Shown: in pieces, positions 11,663 to 24,284 of the stretch | Layout of the letters: each line of letters opens with the position of its first letter | How positions within the stretch are numbered: the stretch's first letter is position 1 | From: Euonymus europaeus | Taxonomy: Eukaryota; Streptophyta; Magnoliopsida; Celastrales; Celastraceae | Assembly (NCBI GenBank): GCA_963580455.1 | Contig: OY756958.1 | Location: forward strand, 26,176,501-26,240,500 | Direction: 5' to 3' | Length of the DNA: 64,000 bases | Notes under the pieces: generated by a model | Told to the model about the DNA's origin: nothing | What the model saw: only the letters and a program-made list of their open reading frames with translations | Database searches by the model: none | Position numbers and translations under genes: made by a program

Positions 11663-14109
11663 GGATGATCACATTTGACATTCTTGGTTGTCTTCTAAGT
11701 TTACGTGCATCCCCATTCGTTTTTGTTGGTAATATCTTACACATTCTTTTGCTAAAAATATCAGGTGATAAAGAGAAAATTATAGAAAATATCGTCTTGT
11801 GAAAGAATTACTTGTGTCTTGAGCACTTAGTTTTACTCTTCTGAAACGGTTAATGCATCATGTTTCTTAGGGTTTTTTTTCTTCATAATTTGAATATTGA
11901 ATCTGAACATGAGAATGCTTGATAGATGCACCATAATCCTGCAATCTGTGATACCTAATTAATACTTCCAGAAGAGGGCCGCCCAAATTTTGTGGTGGCG
12001 TATCTACCATCATGAAATGTAAAGAGGAAGAACATTTGGTGACTTTTCTAGGAATCATGACCACCGGATAGCATTTGGTTGGAATCTTGAGTTCTAAGCT
12101 AAGGAAAAAAGGAATAAAAAAAGGTATTTTGTGAACATAGAGAATTGGCTGAAATTGGCTTTGAGTTGAGGCTCTGTTTTAGGTTATTCCATAAGAGAAC
12201 CTAAAAACTACCTTTGTGCCTGTGTTGTCAAAAGGAGAATGATGGACATGGAGTCAGCCGGGAGATTCCACCTATTTTAACGCATTTGTAGAAGGCAAAA
12301 ACTCCAAAGGGTCAAAAAGTAGGCGATGAACACAAAATAAGGCATCTAAGACCACATACAATGGTAAGAAGTTAATGGAGATGAGATCATGATGAGGATG
12401 TGTGTTTTTGTTATGATATATTTTTGATGAATATATGACTTAATTTTTGGGTAATAGATGTGAGATCAAATATTAGTTTCAGTGGAAAAATGATAGAGGA
12501 ACGAAATGTTAAGTGCCTTGAATTTTGAAAAATAGAAAAATTATATTGAAAGATGTTTTACTAATGTGATTGTTGTATTGAGAGATATATTTTATTAATG
12601 TCAATAAATATGTGAAATCATTTTTTGTATAATGTAGATGAGATATAATTGAAATGTTAGTGAGGACATTTGTTTATCATCGTGGATCCTCACAGTTTTA
12701 ACTTGGGGAATCACTTTCTAGCTATCCAAAAAGATAACATGAACGTAGTTTCAAGAAATGACACATATTATTCTTGAGGTGAATTATGTGGTTGGTCTCC
12801 ATCGGTGACGAAAGATGCGTAACCTTTCTTCACTCAAATGATGGTGTACAGCACTAGGAATTTTAGGTTTGATATCTTCATCAGGTTGGCTTGAATATTT
12901 AGATTCCCACCACCTAACCCCGTCTGACGTCAGAATGGGTTGTGGGGATTGAGATCTACAACTTTTTGAAAGAAAAAAAAAAGAAAAAAAGTGAAACTCA
13001 ATCATAAACTCTTTTTGATAAGATATAAGACCTGCACCCTCCGTGAACGGGCAAGTCCCGAACCAAGGCCTAGTGTGAGACGAGCTCTTCTTGCATGAGG
13101 AGTTACCAAGATCAAGTTCTTCATTTTAGCCAGCGACTCGTCTTTCGCTAAACACTAAAATATAAACCCTAAACTTTTAAAACCTAAACACTATATCCTA
13201 AACTCTAACCTAATATGCCATTTGTAAAATAAAAAAAATTATCATGATTTTTGGGATGAATTGTAATCAAATTTCGCTACAATAATTGTAGCCCCTCCCA
13301 ACCTGCCAGGATGGCTGATATTTCTTAAAGGACTCAACAAGTACGAAGAAAACTCAAGAGACTGTCATAAAATCTGCTGGTAATTGAGAGCTTTGATAAT
13401 AGTCCATGTATGGTGGCCTGGGGCATGACTTCAAAGTTCAAACGAAGCTACCCTCATCGCACCACGGCACAGCACAGTAAATATTCTTTTGGCTTAGTGG
13501 AGGATCAAGCATATCAAGACAGTACATATCGAATGCTTACTTGGTCCTGCACCCTTCAGAGAGACAAATATGAACTTCCAAAAGTAACAGAGGCCAAGAA
13601 GAAAAGGATTAGGTTCTGATAGATTTGCAAACCACAAAAAGGATGGGTAGACAGACATAGCGCAGCCTATGGTGCAAGATTTTGGGCATTCTATGTTCAG
13701 TAAAGAAAACCATCGGGAATGAGGCAAGTAATACACAGCAAACAAAACAGATAATACCTTAATCAACAGATCAAGAAATGTCATCAAAAGCGGAGAAAAA
13801 AGCTTGTACATACTAGCAACTAACCAATAAAGCATACTGGCAAAATTTGGATCACGTATCCTACCAGTGGGGAAACACCATTGTTAACCACATAACCTAT
13901 TGATCATTATTGTCTCAAAACATTCCAGACAGCTATGATGTCATTTTCCCATATGTACCATTGATATTTACCCAATATTTCAGTCCAAAAAACTCTTTTT
14001 CACCCAATCTAGATGCTTTGTGAACCTGCAAAATGTGTATTACACCTGATTATCTACACCGATATTAAATAAAACTGGTAAAGTTAGCTGCGGAATTGTC
14101 ACCGGTAAC
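11663..14109. other. Intergenic region between the PUB17-like gene and the AGO6-like relic
   Basis: No gene is recognised. The first ~250 bp should hold the PUB17 3' UTR. Bases 12345-12695 look like a small MITE-type element: imprecise inverted ends (CCACATACAATGGTAA / CCACGATGATAAA) around an AT-rich middle. A short run of AAACCCTAAAC-like motifs lies at 13150-13210. Bases 13400-14100 may be the former 3' flank of the AGO6-like gene, and its open frames show no family features. Confidence 0.45.
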
Positions 14110-16289
14110 TTAACAGAAAAACATTGAACTCTGGAGTATGGACATTCTTGTGCAACCTACATAGCTCTGGGATGGGGATGCTCCCTGCTGATGTTGAGCT
14201 TCTCTGGCCAGAAGAGGAGTCTGATAAATCTTCGAACTTCAAAAATAGCCCCATTTGGTGTGCGGAAAGGTGGGCACAACTGGAAAATATGTATTGATGG
14301 TGAGTAGGTGAAAGCAATAAGATAACTTTGTAATTCAAATATCAAAGAAAACAATGAGGCAGGTAGTGTGAGCTTACCAATTGAGATCGCTGTAGTACTC
14401 CTTTGATAGCTGGATTATACAAAAGTAACTAATATTCAGACATTCAGTAGAAGGATTACTAATAACCAATCATTCAGAAACAAAGCGAATGAAATGTGAG
14501 CTTACACATATGAGTATATGACAGCGAATGAATACGATGTTGAAGGCCATCAACAGAAAAGCCGATCTCATCAAACAAGATAGCATTTCTCTTATTCCGG
14601 ATTCAACTAGCAGCAAGACTAATATGGCATTCGACTTTCACAAACCTCCAATGGCACATAGTTTGGCCGCTTTGGTTAGCCATGGGGAGGTATGTTGAAT
14701 AAGAGAGTTCTATGGCGCAGTGTTTAGCAAAATACTCATAAACAGTTGTCTCTACAGAATGTCTTTCACCAAGTGCACTTTCTTTGTTTTTCACTGTCAT
14801 AGGAAAGCTTGTAGAACAAAGTCGCAACATTAGGATTTCGGATTTCAAATGAAAAAGAAAATTCAAATTAAGAACATCAAAGTGCTCCTAAGGAAAACAG
14901 AACATACTATTGCTGAATGCAGGGTTTCTCACTCAAACCTATGATCTTGAATTACATGTTGTGGTACGTTGTCTTAATCCTCAAATTTTTCAACATTCGT
15001 TTTGCCTGAAATCACAAGAATTGCATTTCAGAAACAACGGAGATGAACATATTGAAAAAACATCTCACAATCTCTTACCTTAACCCAGTCAATATAGCGA
15101 GGCTCCCGCACATTCTGGTTAGCCATTAGAAAATCAATTACTTTTCCAGGTTTCAGGATCATGGTTGTTGATACATCTTGACAATAAATGAAGAGAGCAA
15201 TATTAAATTATTAGGAACAATTGTATTCTCTCTTCGAAAGAAAGCTCATAAAACCATCTCCAAAGCAATAAAAAGAAAGGAAAATACCCATATTAAGCGA
15301 CAAGCCACCCTTTGAGGTACGGAAGCTCGAATGGAGCCCCCAAAGACCAATAAAACTCCTCCAATATCAGTAAAGTTTCTTGAATCATCGTGAAAGAATG
15401 ACTGCCTTAATCTTACCTTCAAGAAAATAAGAGCAGATGGAAAACAAAAAAGTCACAGCACAAAGATATAATAAAATGATAAAAATGTGCCAACATAGTG
15501 AAAGAAAAGAGACCAGTGCTACCTGTTAGCTGCTTGCCGCCTCAAAGCAATGTCAAGCACTCTCAATACATCCTGATTAACATTTTCAGCTTCAACTCCT
15601 ATGAGGGCAAGGGCTATATTCTTCACAGGAATCTTAATAGCATAGCTTATCTCTACCTTGAAAGCCTTACGATGCAAAATATGCTTTGATCGCTTACCGG
15701 ACACATTTGAGTTTCCACAGCCCCCAGGGCTCCGAGTTTCACTACAAAAAAAAAAAAAATTAAAAAAAAGTTCTGGAACATATATCCTAATGTAAAATCA
15801 TCCAAGGAAATGATGAAAAGACATACTGTCTGGCAAATGACTCTTCAAGAACCCCATTGAACTCTAACTTATTCTGCGGCAGAGGAGCAACTGTAAACAA
15901 AGTATTTTCTCCATCATATGCAAACCTTTTACAAGCAACTTCAGAGGCGTCTGTTTGGCAAAGCCTATCAATTAGTTTTCTCCCAATTTTCTTGCCTCCT
16001 ACAGATCTATTGTCTGAATACATAGTATTAAGATGTCATCCCATACAACATTAATGAAAAAACAAGGTAGCAAAAACACATTGTATTGGTAAAATACCGC
16101 ATCTGGTAGATTTAGAGAAACTTTGAAGTGATTGGCGAGCAAAGGTACAAAATGCCCACTAGTCCCAAATCCACACCAGCCAATGATTGCATCCTTAGGA
16201 GTCGCTGCCTCAGCCAGTTTTGGCTTCACAGTAGGTGGAACCTTTGGAGGTAGTGGAGGCAAAGGTCAGGAACCAGCTGCTTCTTCCAT
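14110..16289 (-). pseudogene. AGO6: AGO6-like Argonaute pseudogene with the MID/PIWI core deleted
   Basis: AGO4/6/9-clade proteins load 24-nt siRNAs for RNA-directed DNA methylation. Pieces appear in gene order on the minus strand. The start ATG is at 16289, with a TGA eight codons in. N domain: NHFKVSLNLPDAVFYQYNV (~16080-16160), then KRFAYDGENTLFTVAPLPQN (~15830-15960). Linker: FKVEISYAIKIPVKNIALAL (~15525-15740). QSFFHDDSRNF (~15395). STTMILKPGKVIDFLMANQN (~15075-15175). KRMLKNLRIKTTYHNM followed by TAA where family members have Glu (~14955). TVYEYFAKHCAIELS (~14700-14850). Then the sequence jumps to the extreme C-terminus: LFDEIGF (~14560), YQRSTTAISI (~14395) and QMGLFLKFEDLSDSSSG (~14190-14285). 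The last codons still spell SSMFFC-stop in a shifted frame. The MID domain and most of PIWI, including its catalytic residues, are missing. Splice sites are retained, so this is a decayed gene copy. Confidence 0.85.
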
Positions 16290-16639
16290 TGTTTGCTTAA
16301 AAAAAGTAATCTAAATCTTATCCTGCAGCAGAAAATCAGAAAATGATCAAAGACTGTATTGCTTATGATTAATCCTGCACAAGCAGTGAAACAAATGAAT
16401 TTCTCAAGAAGCAAAAAAAAAAAATTACAACTACATTGAATAATACACAGATTTAAAATATTCGTGTGCCCCATATCTACAAAACGCAGCAGATGAATCA
16501 CGACCGATCATCACCTAAACAAAATAAAGAGAAGCACAACCATCATATAACCATAGAAACTTTCAACCGAAACCCTCATCAATAATGGAGTTGCAGGAGA
16601 AATCGTCGGAAACTAAGAAAGTGAGAGATAACACTCTTA

Positions 16640-17640
16640 TGCGACTCATTTTAGGTTTTCTTAGACAAACCAGAACCAGAATGTAGTTGAAGGAGAGAAA
16701 AAATGCACAAAAATCAACTTCTGAAGGCCCGATTAAACCGCATTGACGAAAAATCTCCGAAAAAAGTAGAGAGGTGGGAGATAGTACTGTTTCAGTGTTT
16801 TGAGACCCAAAAAAAAAAAAATCAGAACAGAGTAGCGCATATACCCATAAAAGTACAAAAATCGACCTCTGACACACCGATTGAAGAGGATTAGAGAAGA
16901 AAATCTAAAGAAAGGAGTAAAGAAGAAAAAGATATTACTGATGTGGGGTTTTAAGATGAACCGGAACAGAGTGCGCGTTGAAGAATAAAATCACCGGAAA
17001 AGACAAAGGAAGAGGGAGTGAGACAAACTGGAACTGGAACAGAGTAGAGAGTAAAAAAAGAGGCAGCACGGATGTCCACTTCTAAAACACCGGTTAAAAC
17101 ACATTGGAAAATAAACTGTACGAAAAGAAGAAAGGAGTTGAGTGGGAGTTCTCTCACGACAATTGTTTTAGGGTTTTGAAGACTAACCGGAACGGAGAGC
17201 GAGTTGCCGCGCATGCAGAAAAACAGAAAGCAGAAATATCAACCTCTGAAACGCCGATTAAAGCGCATTGGAGAAGAATCATCGGAAATAAGCAAGGAAG
17301 TGAGAGATAGTACAGATTACTCAGATTTAGGGTTTTTGAGACAAACCGGAACCGAAAGAGAGCACAGCTGGTATTCAGAAAGGAAAAAAAAAGACAGAAG
17401 TTTTCTGAAACACCGATTTAAGCACATTGGAGAAGAAGTTAACCCCTCCCAACCCTCATGTCAAGCACAGCCTAAGTGAAAGATCGTATTCTTACGCGAA
17501 CTGCTTTAGGGTTTTTGCGACGAACCGGAACGGGAACAGAGTTGTCTCCCATGCAGAAAAAGAAAAAAGACAAAAATCAACCTCTGAAACGCCGATTAAA
17601 TCACATTGGAGAATAATAAATCATCGGAAACGAAATAAGG
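16640..17640. repeat. Array of six degenerate ~150-210 bp repeats
   Basis: A core resembling TCAACCTCTGAAACGCCGAT followed by TAAAGCGCATTGGAGAA recurs at about 16713, 16861, 17074, 17239, 17397 and 17577. Each copy is preceded by a second shared block resembling TTTAGGGTTTTGAGACAAAC then CGGAAC (about 16650, 16790, 16945, 17165, 17325, 17505). Spacing is 148, 213, 165, 158 and 180 bp. Copies 4 and 6 are the most alike. The array lies just 5' of the AGO6-like relic and ends about 1.6 kb beyond the stop codon of HSFA4. Short charged frames run through it but look like by-products of the repeat. Confidence 0.7.
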
Positions 17641-19284
17641 AAGTGAGGGACGGTACACTCACGTGAACAGAGAGAATGCTAAGGCTCTCTGGCCCTGTAA
17701 CTGTTTTGTTGCCTTGTTTTCGCTCCTCGACGAGTGGAGGGAAAGAGCTCTCTCTCCACTTTAGGAAATTCGTACTTTGGGTTAAATTATTGTGTTTCCT
17801 CGTTTACAAAAATAATTTTATGGATTTCTTTCTCTCGGCCGTTGATTCAATCCAACCGTGATCCGCTCACCATAACGTCACATCTTTGTGTTAATCGGAC
17901 GTTCACAAAGAAGCAAAGGTACAGACCAAATGGATAATATAACAGGCAATCAGGCTTGACTACTGGTTGGGATCTGACCGTTGATTAGTTACTCGGTGAA
18001 CAAACAATGCAACCTTGTAAATAACTTGGTCCACTCGTCCTCAATTCCTCATAAACAGAACCAGAAAAGGTCGGAGAAGATCTCGAAGACGATATAAATC
18101 AGAAAAGGAAGAGGGAATCCAATCCTCTTGCCTTGTGTTACTTATTCCAACTAAGTTTCCCAACATGAATGCATTACACCTAAAGAGCATTCTGTGCTAA
18201 ATAAGCGAGCCAACAACTCTCAATTCAAGGAGATGTCAAACATTCAGATCAATCAGCATGGATAATTTGTCACTTTCAAGCTAAAGCAAAATAAGAAGAC
18301 GGGTAGGTCCTTGGCATGGCAGAATGCACTAAGACCTTGTCAGCTACCTCAGAAGAGAGGCTTACAAGATCGAGCGATATATCGCATGCCCACAAGCTTC
18401 CAGTGATGGAAGAAAAGAAGGTCTCAGGCTCGTCATCGACCAAATAATAGCAATGTATATTATTTGCTCAAGAAATATTCTCCATTGCCATGCTACTTCA
18501 TCTTCTGAAAACACAAGAACACCACCATCCCCATTTGCAATCCAAATTGATAAAACTTAACAGGCCAGGGTGAGCAACTATAGTGCTAGACCCTCATTAC
18601 CTCATTACTCCCTTCGTAAGTTCCAAAGACGAATATCAGAAAATGAACTCCTAAATACTTCTTAACCTGCATGTTACCATACAATGCCAATGAACTCTCA
18701 TTAACTTCCATTATTAGTAATTTACTTTTATTCAACAACAACAAAAAAGTGATAAAAAAAGCATTTGCAGCTTTCAGACTCCCTCTATAGAAAGCACATA
18801 AAGAAAGAGAACATCTTGTACAACAAAACTATTCATAATCCCTCAAATGATATTTTCAATTAGAGACTCAAAATAGACATGCAACTATACCACGATGAAG
18901 AAGAAACTTTGTGAAAGCAATTAAGGATAAAGGGTAGAGGGTAGATAGTGCAGTGCTATTCTCATTAGATGACCCCTATAAACAAGGGATTTCTCATGAG
19001 GTTGAGGACCCCTATAATGGGAAAGAATCAGGTCTCGTTTGTGAGAGAAGCACATGAATGCCAAAAAAATACTAGTGTGTATGGTAGAATGTTAGTACCA
19101 AAGAGCATCTCATAAACTGTATACCATAATAGCACTTCTCCTTTTCAACTAGTCCTGCAAAACTAAACAATGAAATGGCCAAAACATTAAAAATATATTA
19201 TTTCCAAATAAATCAATCATACCTAGACATATTATAACCAATATACGGAGTCATCAAAAATCCAGAAACAACGATAAACCAATT
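17641..19284. other. Intergenic region downstream of HSFA4
   Basis: No gene is recognised. The right part (about 19000-19284) is probably HSFA4 3' UTR, read on the minus strand. I see no repeat or structured element that I can support. Confidence 0.4.
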
Positions 19285-20635
19285 TTAAGTTTTCTCTGCA
19301 GGAGTAAGATGGCCAATCTGCTCAGCAAGATTATTTACACTCCTTTCATTCCACCAAAACCTGCCATGATCGCTAGGCTTGCTTTCGTTTTTTCTCCCAT
19401 CATCGTCCTTTTTATTTGCTTGAGCTTCCTGATTATCACTTGAGCCGGGATCCTCCGTTAGAAATTGCTCCCAGAAGACATCGTTTGCTCCCGTCGTCAC
19501 AGGAGCAGAAATCCCACCAGCTTGTTCTTTCAAGGCAACAGGCTCTGGAGCAGCCAGGACAGCAGGCTCACAATTCACGTCAATACTAGGTGATATAGTC
19601 CGACATTCAACATTAAGAGGCACATGAGACAAATTAGGGGTATCAGCACTTGTAGATTCATCCAAATCAAGGTGGTTGGAATTCAAGTGAACGTGGGTTT
19701 GGGATACTTCTCGTACTACTGTCTCCCAAAATATTAAGGATGAGTCCATATACTCTAACTGCTCGATGTTTGATGCCACAATAGTAGTAGCATCTGCATT
19801 TTCTCTAGGTACTGCTTGGGAACTCCCCATATGATTCTCCTCTTCACTGGTTTCATCATAAAAGTAACCAATCCTGGTTAATCTTCTCTTTCTGTCATGA
19901 TTTTCAGATTGTGGAACAAGATCTAAGGAAAGCCCTGGTTTCTCCATCGCATGGGCAAGGAAAGAAACTAAATTTTTCTGCCGTTGTTCCATTTGTCTCA
20001 AACGCTCTGTCAAAATCTGAACTTTCCGCTCAAATTCGTTCCGCTCTTGTTCATTTGTCTGAAACTCAGAAATGAGCATTTCATTTTCTTGTTTGAGCCT
20101 AACAATGTCATCCTTAAAACCCTTCCTTTCAGAATCAGTTACTGGAGAAGAAGAAGATCCTTGACCGTGGAGATTCTGCAAGGAATGGCTATGAACTGGT
20201 TTTCGTCTGTGGATGCTCTTCATAAGCTGTGGCTGACCTCTTATGAAATCATCATTTGCAAATTCCCATTGCTCCGGGTCAATTTTTCTAAAACCCTATT
20301 GAAACATGGAATCAGGTCGATAAAAGTATAAAACAATAGGTAATTAATATATATCTTAGATACAAGAACCCAAAATGAAAAAAAGTAGATAAAGACGAGG
20401 AAAAAAGCAATTTGCTTACATATGTGTTGAGCTGTCTGATAAAGCTGGAGAAGTTGTTGTGCTTGAAATATCTCGGTAGTAAATCCCTGGCAAATTCTGG
20501 AGGGTTCCAAACAATGAAGCTTTTATTACTCTGACTCCATGAGACAACTGAATTTGTAGAAGGATCATCTACCATCTCATACGTCTTTGCCAGAAAAGGA
20601 GGCAGCGAGTTTGAACTGCCCTGAGACTCTTCCAT
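19285..20635 (-). CDS. HSFA4: Class A heat stress transcription factor, A4 type
   Basis: Two exons, 20420-20635 and 19285-20295, join in phase 0 at the conserved HSF intron after RQLNTY / [12 protein letters not shown], giving 408 residues. The DNA-binding domain spans about residues 10-104 ([23 protein letters not shown]). HR-A/B heptad repeats for trimerisation span about 130-185, and the A-class spacing is intact. A basic NLS ([12 protein letters not shown]) lies near 205-216. AHA activation motifs are [10 protein letters not shown] near 260 and [11 protein letters not shown] near 350. The C-terminal NES reads [11 protein letters not shown]. The ending [20 protein letters not shown] is typical of HSFA4A/C. 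A4 factors act in stress and reactive-oxygen responses. The ATG at 20633-20635 opens the canonical N-terminus. A leader intron may lie between 20640 and 21130. Confidence 0.95.
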
Positions 20636-23600
20636 CCTAACCCCAAATCCAAATCACACAAACCAAATAATCAAAAAAACAAGCACCAATCCGTCAACTA
20701 TCTTCAATCCTTGAGTGAAAAGTTTCTAATGTTCCCAGAAACCCTAATAATTCTCCATCTAAATTTCAAACTTTGTGGAACCCCTGAATCTCCAGAAACA
20801 CAGATATCGCAATTCCTCAATCTCCAAGTAAAATCAAAATCAAAAGCAATTTCGATCATCAAACTCACAACATGATGATGAGCACCCACAAACCACAAAA
20901 CCCCAACAAAACTGGAAGTCCCAAATAACAATTACAGCATATGGCAATTCCTCTAGCTTGGAAAGAAAGAGCCCGATTCTGTTATCAGTTGTGAAACAAA
21001 TCAAACATTTGACTACGGTTTCAAGTTCCAATAAAAAAGGAAAACGCAGAAGAATCTTCTACATAAATCAAACTCGTAATTTAATTGAATGATTAAATTG
21101 TAGTTTCAGAGTGTTGGGCAGCATTTACCTGCAGCCAATAACGCTTTGACCAGAAGGCTCTCCACTGCAATTTTCGAAGATTCTTCTGCTAATTCTAATT
21201 TGTGAACAAATATTGTTAGGGTTCATTACAACAGCAAATAATGGTAAATTATTAAATGAAATACAAAGTCCTGAACAGTAAAAATCACAAGGGGATTATA
21301 TGTAAATGAGTTTTTACTTGAATAAAGCTCTCGCATTGGATCGATCAATATTTACGGGATTAATAAAATATATGGTCATCTAAAAATTATCTCTATCTCC
21401 ATCGATAACAAATCGAACTCTATAAATGAAAAATATTGATGTAAGTGGCGGTGGAAATTTCAATATAAGGAATATATATAGAAATGACAGCTAAGGTAGA
21501 GGTCGGAGCACAATATATCCGATTACAAAATGATCTAAATGCCCAATAAGCGGTAGACGTATCGATAAGACGCGTTTTAAATTTGTGACTCCTGAAAGTT
21601 CAAGAAGGCCCCAAAAGCCCTATGATAGATTGAGTTTGAACTTGAAAAAATGAACAATATCTTATAATCATAATAATCAAGTCTAAGCAAAAGAGATCAT
21701 CAGTTAGTCCTAACAAAAGACGAATATTGTACACAATAATAGGGTAATAGCGACATAGTTTGAGATAGCAACGGTGGATCTAACAGGGCATTTAGCTGTT
21801 GATATAATGAGCGTGAGGTGGGTGTAAGATGAGAATTATCATTTTTGGTATGAAATAAATAGTCAACATGAGTGTTAAAATTTTAATTGTGATTACTTAT
21901 TAAGGCGTAAAATAATATTTTGAATATCAAAATTCATTCTCTTTTATGAATATTAGTCAAGTTCTCCAAATGGTGAGTTTGACTAATTTACATAAAGGAG
22001 AATAAAAATGAGATGAGTTTCGGATTCTATCATTCTACTCGCTTAAAATCAATCAAATAAGAGAATTGATGATTTTTATCTTTATCTCACATCATTCCTC
22101 CGCTAAATACAACCAAGTGAACCGTTATAGTGGGGGAGCAAAAGAATTTGAGTGGAGAAGTGGAAACAAGTGAGGATACGAGCCTAAATATTATGATAAT
22201 TTCCTCATGGATTAACATACGCAGTGTAAAAAAAAAAATCTATAAAGGGAGACACAAATTGATGGATTTAGGGGAGTTTTTTTAAGATTTATTTACTAAA
22301 AAGTAAACGAAAACAAGCAAATATCTATATAGTATTACACATTAAAAATAGAAAACATAGAATGTTCAAGATTTGTTGATCTCGATTTAGGAATTAAATT
22401 AAGTTATAAGGTCAAAAATATTTGTCCCACGTTTGGTTGGGGATAATAAAACGTGAGCAAAGGAAAAAAGATCATTCCCTTGTTTAATTAATATAAAACA
22501 TGTTCTCCATGGTTCTCCCCATAGAGAGAATAGTTAAGCTCATTAAAATATGAACTCAGCTATTCTCTCCGTGAGTAGAATAACATATATTTTTTAAAAT
22601 GACCAATTTAACATTTATTTTAAAATTGTCAACTTATTATAAAATAGTATTAATGTCTTTTTATCTACATTATAATTTATTTAAATCAAAATTTATGTTC
22701 ATTCACATATTCAATCAAATATAAAAAAAATATATTTTTAAACTAATTCACCTTTCTCAATAAACTCATGTCTAACTCGTCTTAAATTTATTATCATAAT
22801 AAACTCACTCTCAACCAAACATAGAATTTACGTGAAGTTCTAATATTGAGACAAAAGTCAAGCCGAAACGAAATAAGTGAAAATGGACCATCAGAGATCC
22901 ATATTTTTTAAACCGCCAAAACTTTAACAATTATCCATTGGACTTTAGGGGCTCTTCATGGGCCATTGGCCTCCTTTAAAAAAGTCATAGTCATCGAGCT
23001 TCTTCTCCATCTACCTTCTCCTTCCATTACTTCCTCGTCAATCTCTCTTCTTCTACAACTTATCTCGGTATGAAATATCTAATTTTTGGGGGATCATGGC
23101 CCCACTTTCCTTTAATAGTTTCACTGGAAACCCATTTATCACATACTAGCAAAAAATTTCAAAATTCATGGTCCCCCGCCCCTCAATAGTTTACGCCACT
23201 GGTAACATATATAAATTTACAATTTACAACTAAATCTTAATTACGAAATTACTATTATAGCCTGCACTTGACACGTGTAGACCCCTTCAACTGGTGGACA
23301 CGATCCTACGGGCGGGATTGAAGAAATTCCTCTCAAATCATAACTGGCGCGTACCAGGTTGGCCCACCCGTACCAAACCAGATATTTAACTACCTCCACG
23401 TGGCTCGGTCTTATCTCACCCAAGTCGTTTTTTACGACTCACGCCTTGTGACTTGTGAGAGCAATGGTCACGTGAAGTGGGTTGTACTGTTTGGGTAGGG
23501 AGAGATTGTTTCTTTCATATGATTTAGTCCGTGGTTTGGCTATTTGCAAAAGACGTGACATTAATTGTTGATTTTAATGTAGTTTTATGCGAGGATGAAT

Positions 23601-24284
23601 TGATTAATGAAATATGAGTGGTGATAATCCCGTCCCTCAAATTGGTAATCCCACCCCTTCTTTTGCTTACATAATCATTTTTATTGGAAATGTCATCACT
23701 TTTATCATTTTATTCTTAAATTGTCATTATCTTCGATACAAACAATAATTTGATTGTTGAATATTTATTTATTATTTTAGTGGATGTAATTTGTGTAGGT
23801 ACATTCTTTTCACGTGAAATGGTGAAAACTTCTGAAAAGTGTCTGTGTAAGTTATTAAGTAGTCATTGATTGGATAAAAATATGAGTCTCAAGTCTGTTG
23901 AGTCGGGTAAGGAGAAAATAATTGAGCAAGCTTCACAGCCCTTACATGGCAGCAACAAGTTTGTTGAGTCGGATAAGGAGCTACCATTTCATTTTTTTAT
24001 GGTAGTGTGATAATGCCAATTTAAAGGGTGATGCATCGTAGGAGAGAGTGAAGCTTGCAAGTTGCTTGCACCATTAGAAATACCAGCAAGTCCATCCATA
24101 TTAAGTTTTTTTCATGAATTTTATTTACCTTTGGATATGATTTTTTTTATATTAATGAAAAATTAGAAGTGATTTGTGTGCATTTTATTTCATACTTCCA
24201 TATATGTGGCAGAAAAGAGGGAGACTATTTTACTAGATAAATTGTCACTCATCTTATGTTGAAAATAGCACAACAATCCAACAT
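20636..24284. other. HSFA4 upstream region and intergenic DNA
   Basis: Bases 20636-21190 are the probable HSFA4 leader and promoter side; a GT donor-like AGGTAAATG (minus strand, ~21125) suggests a leader intron. The remainder is AT-rich with no gene. It holds the MITE-like element near 22429-22822. At 23890-23985 a TGTTGAGTCGG(G/A)TAAGGAG segment occurs twice about 75 bp apart. No coding signal is supported. Confidence 0.45.
22429..22822. mobile_element. MITE-like element with GTTTGGTTG inverted ends
   Basis: Left end CGTTTGGTTGGGGA (from ~22430) pairs with right end TCTCAACCAAACAT (to ~22822): a perfect 9-bp GTTTGGTTG/CAACCAAAC core with more scattered matches around it. The interior is about 390 bp, AT-rich and non-coding. 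GTTTGG-type ends are common in plant MITEs. I could not fix the target duplication, so the superfamily is open. Confidence 0.45.

Noticed and set aside
12345..12695. MITE with CCACATACAATGG-type ends
   Set aside because: The inverted ends match too loosely to call it as a separate feature; described only in the intergenic entry.
13150..13210. Telomere-like AAACCCTAAAC motifs
   Set aside because: Only a few degenerate units; not an interstitial telomere array.
13494..13835. 113-residue hydrophobic frame on the minus strand
   Set aside because: No family features and no supporting splice context; it may be former 3' flank of the AGO6-like gene.
16703..17666. Series of short basic open frames in the repeat array
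   Set aside because: They follow the repeat unit itself and change frame from copy to copy; A/G-rich repeats readily give such frames.
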